The notes beneath the pieces are model-generated. The model ran no database searches and had not been told where the DNA came from. It saw nothing but the letters and a program-made list of their open reading frames with translations. Made by a program: the position numbers and the translations under genes. DNA of 64,000 nucleotides from Paenibacillus ferrarius (lineage in GTDB: Bacteria > Bacillota > Bacilli > Paenibacillales > NBRC-103111): positions 1 through 64,000 of the forward strand of contig NZ_MBTG01000026.1 of assembly GCF_002027705.1 (NCBI RefSeq), given 5' to 3'. The stretch's first letter is position 1; each line of letters opens with the position of its first letter. This document shows positions 59,201 through 64,000 of the stretch, piece after piece.

Positions 59201-60118
59201 TAATTCTGGTGGGCAATTATCTATTACTAAGAAGGAAGGTCTACGAGAAGCTATTATTCGTTCAGCAAAATTACGAGGGGTAGGGCTAGGATTGTCACTA
59301 ATATCACAGTAAAATACTTGCAAATGATTCAGCGGTTTTTCGCCAATGCGTTCATCGAACAAAGCTTGAAGCAATCTCGTTTTGCCTACACCTGAAAGTC
59401 CAACTAAACGTACGGAAGATGCCGGACGTTGGAGTATTGTACGGAGCTGGTTTATTCCATCTACTGCTGAAAGTCCGTCTAAATGAGGGTCAGCATTATT
59501 GTGAAGGCGAATGTGTCCGTCCAACATGTACTCTTCATCAAGTCCGCCGGGGCAGTTTGCCCAATTTCCATATGCTCTCCATCCTTCAATTGGTTGTCCT
59601 ATTTTATCACGTACCCAAAGGACGAGAGCTGGATGGCAACGTACCCAGCCAGCAATTCGTTCACGATCATAAAAGTCGACCTTCAAATCATGTGCATTCG
59701 GATAACCACACACTGCTTCTTGCATGGCATCTTTTCGATCTGCAAGAGCAGAATCAGCAGTAGAACCTTGGCTACTCACTATGATATATGCCCCACGAAC
59801 GTTAACTAAGTCTTTAATAACGGGTCTAAGTTCACTATTAGGTCGCATTTCATTAATAATTGCAGCACGGGGCATATCTGGTTTTTTTACTTGAAAACAA
59901 GTGCTTAATCTCGGAATATAGCCGTCGTCATGTGGAATAACTGTAAGTTCAACACGTACGTCGATACCTCCGTCTTTGGCATTTTGATGACCGCCAAATG
60001 TAACCCCTGCGGTTGGCAGTCCGTTAGCACGAAGATCTGCCTCGCAAAGAAGGCCGATAAGCAATCTTAAATCAGTATCACTTAGTTCACTAATATCATT
60101 GCCTGTAACTTCGATCAT
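56300..60118 (-). CDS. Giant PD-(D/E)XK nuclease plus STAND-type NTPase protein
   Basis: A 1272-residue protein. The N-terminal domain (about 1-180) has GGHQNAKDGGIDVRVEL and TCFQVKKPDM, the D and QxK of a PD-(D/E)XK (Mrr-like) nuclease. The NTPase core follows with Walker A GLSGVGKT (240-247), Walker B SFLVIDN with Asp300, and the GGNSRIAIALA block of STAND ATPases. About 850 residues of helical repeat-like sequence make up the rest. The ATG at 60118 has AGGAGG 12 bases upstream; an earlier ATG at 60148 lacks a ribosome site. The plan effector-STAND-repeats is that of Avs-type antiphage sensors. Assignment to a known Avs group is not made. Confidence 0.82.
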   Translation of the reverse strand: MIEVTGNDISELSDTDLRLLIGLLCEADLRANGLPTAGVTFGGHQNAKDGGIDVRVELTVIPHDDGYIPRLSTCFQVKKPDMPRAAIINEMRPNSELRPVIKDLVNVRGAYIIVSSQGSTADSALADRKDAMQEAVCGYPNAHDLKVDFYDRERIAGWVRCHPALVLWVRDKIGQPIEGWRAYGNWANCPGGLDEEYMLDGHIRLHNNADPHLDGLSAVDGINQLRTILQRPASSVRLVGLSGVGKTRLLQALFDERIGEKPLNHLQVFYCDISDNPSPTPRNFAERIIASRRPSFLVIDNCPPELHSRLTSICSASGSLVSLITVEYDVRDDQPEETKVFRLEPASSELIEKVIRTRFKHISEVDARTIAEVSGGNSRIAIALARTIQQGENLANLRDNQLFIRLFQQRNESNSNLLRAAEACSLVYSFDSQTVEGASSELSLLCSLVDMPVRELYEHVSELKRRELVQQRGIWRAVLPHAIANKLAQRALENIPLENIYNVFQRDGSERLLKSFSRRLSYLHECEAANKITHNWFSESGLLGDISNLNELGISLLNNIAPINPELTLTAIERVSSRDDAQHFFTRNNAHYTVFTRLLRSLAYDKNLFERSALLLCRFALSENPKENNNSIRALLKSLFYIYLSGTHATPVQRLNIISCLVDSNSDDRVSLGISLLGASLESWHFSSHHSFEFGTRPRDYGYSPRSREDIEEWFKLFIGYTVSLAISETPVASQAKILLAEKFRGLWTRAGMHDALEFAAEKLSSKGTWREGWVAVRTTKKFDKTRMDSNLFTRLNNLDVILKPLTLIERARLYALTRHGHIWVDENENGNAQIIDDYHQAEIITRSIGREVASQDGILNELLPDILSNEGTRLASFGQGLADGCANPEEMWQKFNKQLLLIEASKRNFLVVRGFLNAISSINSSISEAFLDEAVTNIILAPVYPWLQTSIEISIQGFQRLKRSLDLGITPIPQYANLAYGSVHQTISDSDLCELLGLISSKSEGVVVSIEILQMRIHGNSNENTLSDTIIAFAQELISKYPFNRETNIVDQKDYELGTLITVCFSTESAKENARVLCNRLVDAFTNYDIYTMDYNHVLEAIAKTQPLAFLDSFLGDSANDELNYMIRRVFSSEDTPNPLSYIEDDLIIAWGEINPGSRYPIAASAIEPFRKSENNKLLEWTPLALRFIANSSDPIVVLNEFKSTLRPMSWEGSRAEVMQNHLSLLSVLKEHEDSFVAEWANKEEKIFEAEIRREREWESKRESIQNESFE

Positions 60119-60148
60119 AACTTCCAATGACCTCCTACTATTATTCAT

Positions 60149-60343
60149 GTATCAAGATGTTACTCTAGCATATCAAAAAACTGGAAGTTTTTGTCGATGA
60201 ATCATATAATGAGTGCTAATGAAAATTATTTCTTTCATCAGTAAACACCAATTCATAAAAAACATTGAATGATAAGGAACTTGATTATTAGTGACAGTCA
60301 GATAGGCTTGAAGGTTGCTGGATAGAACAAAAATAAAGGATAG
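60149..60343. promoter_or_regulatory. Divergent promoter region of the two giant genes
   Basis: This 195-base AT-rich gap separates divergent genes and must hold both promoters. No sharp -35/-10 pair stands out. Head-to-head layout suggests shared control. Confidence 0.45.
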
Positions 60344-60349
60344 ATGAGT

Positions 60350-63300
60350 ATGAAGGGTAAGCAACTTAGTAATCCGTTTTCTACTGGAGGCGGTGGTGGG
60401 CACTTTGAGGCTCACGTTCAGGCTTCATTTGTAGCTTTGATGCTTACAGGTGGGTATGCACCTTGTTTGCCGCGCTGGCCTATTGCTGAAATAAAGCTTC
60501 AGGGAAAAATTGAAGGTTTTAATACCGATGACTTAATTGTTTTTGTTGAAGAACCAGGTTCAAAGAGAAGGTGCAAGATGCTTGTTCAAGTAAAACATAA
60601 GATTACCATCACTCAAGGCGATGACGTATTTTCAGAGGTCATTCAGGCGGCATGGACTGATTTTAACAATCCTAGAGTTTTTTCCAAGGGTAAGGACATT
60701 ATTGTTCTTATCACTGGCCCGCTGAATGCAACGGACTCACATAATGTACAGTGGCTGTTGAGTCAGGCTAGACACACCAAGGATGAAGATGAGTTTGAAA
60801 GACATGTAAATCGGGCTAATTTCAGTCCTGCCAAAAGTGCAATAAAATTAGAAGTCATAAAACATCACTTAAAACTGGCCAATAACAACCAAGAGATTTC
60901 AAAAGAAGACCTCCACTCGTTCCTAAATCATTTTTACTTGTTGGGGTATGACCTCGGGGAAGAAGAGGGTGTTGTTTTGTCACTTTTGCACTCTCATATT
61001 TCGCAATTCAACCGCCAATATCCGCATTGGATTTGGTCTCGTGTTGTTGACATTGTACAGACATGGAATCAGAATGCCGGGACAATCACATCTGAAAGAC
61101 TGCCTTCTGACTTAAAAGAAGTGTTCAAACAGCCTGCTATTTCTTACATTCCAATAGAATTGACGGTTCAGCCAGAAACCGCAAAAAACAACTGGAGCCA
61201 GCATCAACATGCCACCGCACTTGCTGTAGTCAACCTAATCGGAGCATGGAACGAAAAAAATGAAGCGGACATCGACATTTTAAGCATGGTAATTAATGAA
61301 GATTACCAACTTTGGGTGCTACAAGCCAGAGAAAAGCTTCAGCTTGTAGACAGTCCTTTTTCATTCCAAAACGGTGTTTGGAAAATTATAGATCGCATAG
61401 TTTTGTGGGATATACTAGGCTCACGAATTTTTGATCAAGATCTGGATACTTTCAAAAAAATCGTTGTGTCGGTACTGACCGAACGCGATCCTTCTTTCGA
61501 GCTTCTCCCGGAAGAACGGTTTGCAGCAGGCGTTCATGGAAAAGTTCTATCTCATTCTCCTGTCTTGAGAAAAGGACTAGCTGAGGGCTTAGCTCTTTTA
61601 GGTACCAGGGAAGAGGTACTAAATAACAGTTCGCAAGGTAAAGCTAAAACTACTGTTGTTTTGGCTATTCGTGAAATATTTGAAAATTCAGACTGGGTTC
61701 TTTGGGGCAGCCTGAATAGCTTGCTTCCAGTTTTGGCTGAGGCTGCACCAGAAGAGTTCCTAGATGCTGTTGAAAATGCATTGTGTTCAGAGCCTTGCCC
61801 GTTTGATGAGCTTTTCTCTCAGGAAGGTCATGGAAATACTGGGGGGAATTATTTGACCGGACTGCTTTGGGCACTGGAAGGACTAGCATGGGATGAAAAC
61901 TATCTAGTCAGGGTCTGTGTTGTTCTTGGTGAATTAGCTAGTCACGATCCGGGTGGTAGTTGGTCAAACCGACCAGCCAACTCACTGTCGACAATCTTAC
62001 TGCCATGGCTTCCACAAACCATTGCGCCAATAGGAAAACGTAAAGTCGCTGTACAAACACTATGCAGAGAATGGCCTAATGTTGCGTGGAAACTCATAAT
62101 CAGCTTATTGCCCAATCAACAGCAGATGTCGACGGGCTCCCATAAGCCGGTATGGCGAAACACCATTCCCGAGGATTGGGAAAAAGACGTGGACCAAGAT
62201 AAATATTGGGATCAGGTCTCGTTTTATGCTGGAATTGCTGTTTCTATGGCAGGCAAGGATACGACTAAACTTAGCCAACTCATTGATCATTTAGATAGTC
62301 TTCCTAGGTCTTCTTTTGACCAGTTGCTTGAAGTCTTATCTTCGGAGGCAATTTCAGGGCTTCTGGAAGAGGAGCGACTGCCACTCTGGGATAAACTTAC
62401 GAAATTCACCTCAAAACACCGTCATTTCTACGAAGCGGAATGGGCATTAGATGACGGTCTCCTCTCTCTTATTGAAGTTGTTGTCGACAAGTTGGCCCCA
62501 TCTAACCCTTTGAACCTCTATCAGCACTTATTCACAAACGGGGATTTTGACCTCTATGATGATAAGGATACTTGGGAGGAACAAGGTAAGAAGCTTGATA
62601 AATTGCGCCAAAAAGCTATAATGAAAATCTTAAATTTAGGTGGTCTCAATGCTGTTATTCTATTTGCTGAGGCTGTGCAATTTCCTGGTCAAGTGGGAGG
62701 ATCTCTAGGGACTATTGCTGATGAAGAGATTGATAAAGTTTTATTGCCGCTATACTTAGAGTCTGAAGGTAACAAACATTTAGCCTTTTTAAGCGGATAT
62801 ATCTGGGGCCGTTACCATATCAATGGTTGGTCATGGGTAGATAAATTGGATAAAATAAGCTGGAGCGTGGGACAAATTGGGCAATTTCTTAGCTGCCTGC
62901 CATTTACTAGTGAGGCGTGGGCTCGCTCAGACAAATGGCTAGGGAGGTTAGAAAGTGACTATTGGAATAAAGCCAATATAGACAATTATCATGCAGAAGG
63001 CGATTTAGCTTTTGCCATTGACAAGCTAATTAAGTATGGAAGACCCAATGCTGCGATCAATTGTTTGAACAGAGTGCGTCACTTCAAGAAATCACTAAAT
63101 GCGGATCAATGTATAAAAGCTTTGATCGCGGCGCTATCTTCAACTGAACCATCTCATTTAATAAATGCGCGTCACATCGTAGAATTGATTAAAGTGCTTC
63201 AAGAGATTCCTGAAGTCCCGCCGGATGACCTTTTTCGTGTGGAGTGGGCTTACTTGCCACTGTTGGGTCGGTATCACAGGGCTGCTCCGAAATTGCTGGA

Positions 63301-63889
63301 GAATCGGCTTGCCAGTAACCCAGAGTTTTTCTGCGAAGCCATTCGTCTGATTTATCGCTCCAAGAATAATGAGGTTATCTCTGAGTTAAGTGAGGAAACA
63401 AAGGCAGTTGCCACAAATGCTTGGCGGTTGCTTCATGATTGGCATATTCCTCCTGGTATGCAGGAAGACGGCAGTTTCAACGGTGAGAATTTCTCAATTT
63501 GGCTCCAACGTGTCAAAGAAATCTGCACAGAGTCTGGGCATCTGGAGGTTGCACTCATTAATGTGGGAGAGGTTCTCATCCATAGTCCAGCTGACCCAGA
63601 TGGATTGTGGATTAATCATTTTGTCGCAACTGCACTAAATGCTAGAGATGCCGAAGATATGCGAGGGGGGTTCAGAACAGGAATTATTAATTCACGCGAT
63701 GCTCATTGGGTTGACCCTACAGGAAAACCAGAACGAGAACTTGCAGAGAAATACAGACAAATGGCCGAAGATGTTGAAAACGCAGGTTACCAACGAGTTG
63801 CAGGCACACTCAGAGGATTGTCAGAGTTTTATGAGCGAGAAGTAGAACGAATTACCGCCGAACATAAAATTGAAAAGAATCATGAATAA
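60350..63889 (+). CDS. Giant nuclease-like protein with helical repeat body
   Basis: A 1179-residue protein. The N-terminus GGGGGHFEAHVQASFVALML holds a helix with conserved Glu. TDDLIVFVEE gives acidic residues near 60, and LVQVKHKITI near 80 gives the QxK of a PD-(D/E)XK fold like the Cap4/DUF4297 dsDNA endonucleases. No P-loop is visible. The remaining 1050 residues are helical and repeat-like with many Trp and Leu. The second ATG at 60350 is favoured because AAAGGA is then nine bases away. It is divergent from the nuclease-NTPase gene. A related family is common in defence islands, but its action is not known to me. Confidence 0.75.
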   Translation: MKGKQLSNPFSTGGGGGHFEAHVQASFVALMLTGGYAPCLPRWPIAEIKLQGKIEGFNTDDLIVFVEEPGSKRRCKMLVQVKHKITITQGDDVFSEVIQAAWTDFNNPRVFSKGKDIIVLITGPLNATDSHNVQWLLSQARHTKDEDEFERHVNRANFSPAKSAIKLEVIKHHLKLANNNQEISKEDLHSFLNHFYLLGYDLGEEEGVVLSLLHSHISQFNRQYPHWIWSRVVDIVQTWNQNAGTITSERLPSDLKEVFKQPAISYIPIELTVQPETAKNNWSQHQHATALAVVNLIGAWNEKNEADIDILSMVINEDYQLWVLQAREKLQLVDSPFSFQNGVWKIIDRIVLWDILGSRIFDQDLDTFKKIVVSVLTERDPSFELLPEERFAAGVHGKVLSHSPVLRKGLAEGLALLGTREEVLNNSSQGKAKTTVVLAIREIFENSDWVLWGSLNSLLPVLAEAAPEEFLDAVENALCSEPCPFDELFSQEGHGNTGGNYLTGLLWALEGLAWDENYLVRVCVVLGELASHDPGGSWSNRPANSLSTILLPWLPQTIAPIGKRKVAVQTLCREWPNVAWKLIISLLPNQQQMSTGSHKPVWRNTIPEDWEKDVDQDKYWDQVSFYAGIAVSMAGKDTTKLSQLIDHLDSLPRSSFDQLLEVLSSEAISGLLEEERLPLWDKLTKFTSKHRHFYEAEWALDDGLLSLIEVVVDKLAPSNPLNLYQHLFTNGDFDLYDDKDTWEEQGKKLDKLRQKAIMKILNLGGLNAVILFAEAVQFPGQVGGSLGTIADEEIDKVLLPLYLESEGNKHLAFLSGYIWGRYHINGWSWVDKLDKISWSVGQIGQFLSCLPFTSEAWARSDKWLGRLESDYWNKANIDNYHAEGDLAFAIDKLIKYGRPNAAINCLNRVRHFKKSLNADQCIKALIAALSSTEPSHLINARHIVELIKVLQEIPEVPPDDLFRVEWAYLPLLGRYHRAAPKLLENRLASNPEFFCEAIRLIYRSKNNEVISELSEETKAVATNAWRLLHDWHIPPGMQEDGSFNGENFSIWLQRVKEICTESGHLEVALINVGEVLIHSPADPDGLWINHFVATALNARDAEDMRGGFRTGIINSRDAHWVDPTGKPERELAEKYRQMAEDVENAGYQRVAGTLRGLSEFYEREVERITAEHKIEKNHE

Positions 63890-64000
63890 GCCTTAATGAC
63901 TCAACTTTTGGATTCTGAAATAGGCAAGTAAGTTTTAGTAGTTACGTAAACCTGTAGCATTGTGATCTGTGCCTGTTCTGGATTGCCATAGATATTTAGT
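63890..64000. other. Window end within the island
   Basis: No gene or terminator is clear after the giant gene, and no copy of the ssrA 3' end is seen. The element therefore continues beyond the window. Confidence 0.5.

Overview
The window looks like a chromosome segment of a Paenibacillus-type Firmicute. Gene families and gene order match the Bacillus/Paenibacillus group: hprK-lgt-ppaX-acyltransferase-his, then TPR protein-trxB, rapZ-yvcK-whiA-HPr, then cggR-gapA-pgk-tpiA-gpmI-eno, then secG-esterase-rnr-smpB-ssrA. Shine-Dalgarno sites are strong, GTG and TTG starts are common, and sigma-A type promoters are recognisable. The species cannot be named from the sequence alone.

Layout. Positions 1-5400 hold the 3' part of a tRNA-Lys, a composite palindromic repeat cluster, a thiamine-binding-like protein, a two-gene GMC dehydrogenase unit, a secreted NlpC/P60 hydrolase and a PucR-type regulator. 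Positions 5445-9836 hold a sugar-ABC ATPase (MsmX/UgpC type), then hprK, lgt, ppaX and an acyltransferase. Positions 10042-18047 are a histidine operon (hisZ, G, D, B, H, F, IE, J) followed by prs. hisA is absent; an array of short repeats sits between hisH and hisF where it would be expected. Positions 18284-25744 hold a TPR protein, trxB, a structured leader with glk, then rapZ, yvcK, whiA and an HPr gene at the usual crh position. Positions 25993-30894 hold two CotS-type kinase-fold proteins, a secreted PKD protein, a second copy of the composite repeat, and clpP with a CtsR-type operator. Positions 31447-38509 are the central glycolytic operon with a recognisable CggR operator in the leader. 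Positions 38556-44679 hold an M50-like protein, secG, an esterase, RNase R with a very long repetitive tail, smpB and the tmRNA gene.

From 44679 to the end the window is an integrated mobile element inserted exactly at the 3' end of ssrA. Its serine recombinase reads into ssrA in antisense, and no second attachment site is seen before 64000. The island carries a small ORF beside the recombinase, iteron-like repeats with a helix-turn-helix gene split by an A8 slippery run, an HNH nuclease overlapping a possible RAMP-like protein, an Xre regulator, and a vWA-PP2C-kinase triad resembling E. coli yegL-yegK-yegI. A HEPN-like protein follows the triad. Last come two very large divergently transcribed proteins, each with a PD-(D/E)XK-like nuclease N-terminus; one also has a STAND-type NTPase core.

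How the parts work together: the core half links carbon-flux control (HprK, HPr, CggR, YvcK, RapZ, glycolysis) with PRPP and histidine synthesis and with trans-translation and RNA decay (RNase R, SmpB, tmRNA). The island half looks like a defence or conflict cargo region. The best candidates for an undescribed system are the divergent nuclease pair (56300-63889) and the kinase/phosphatase/vWA triad with its HEPN-like neighbour (51277-55852).
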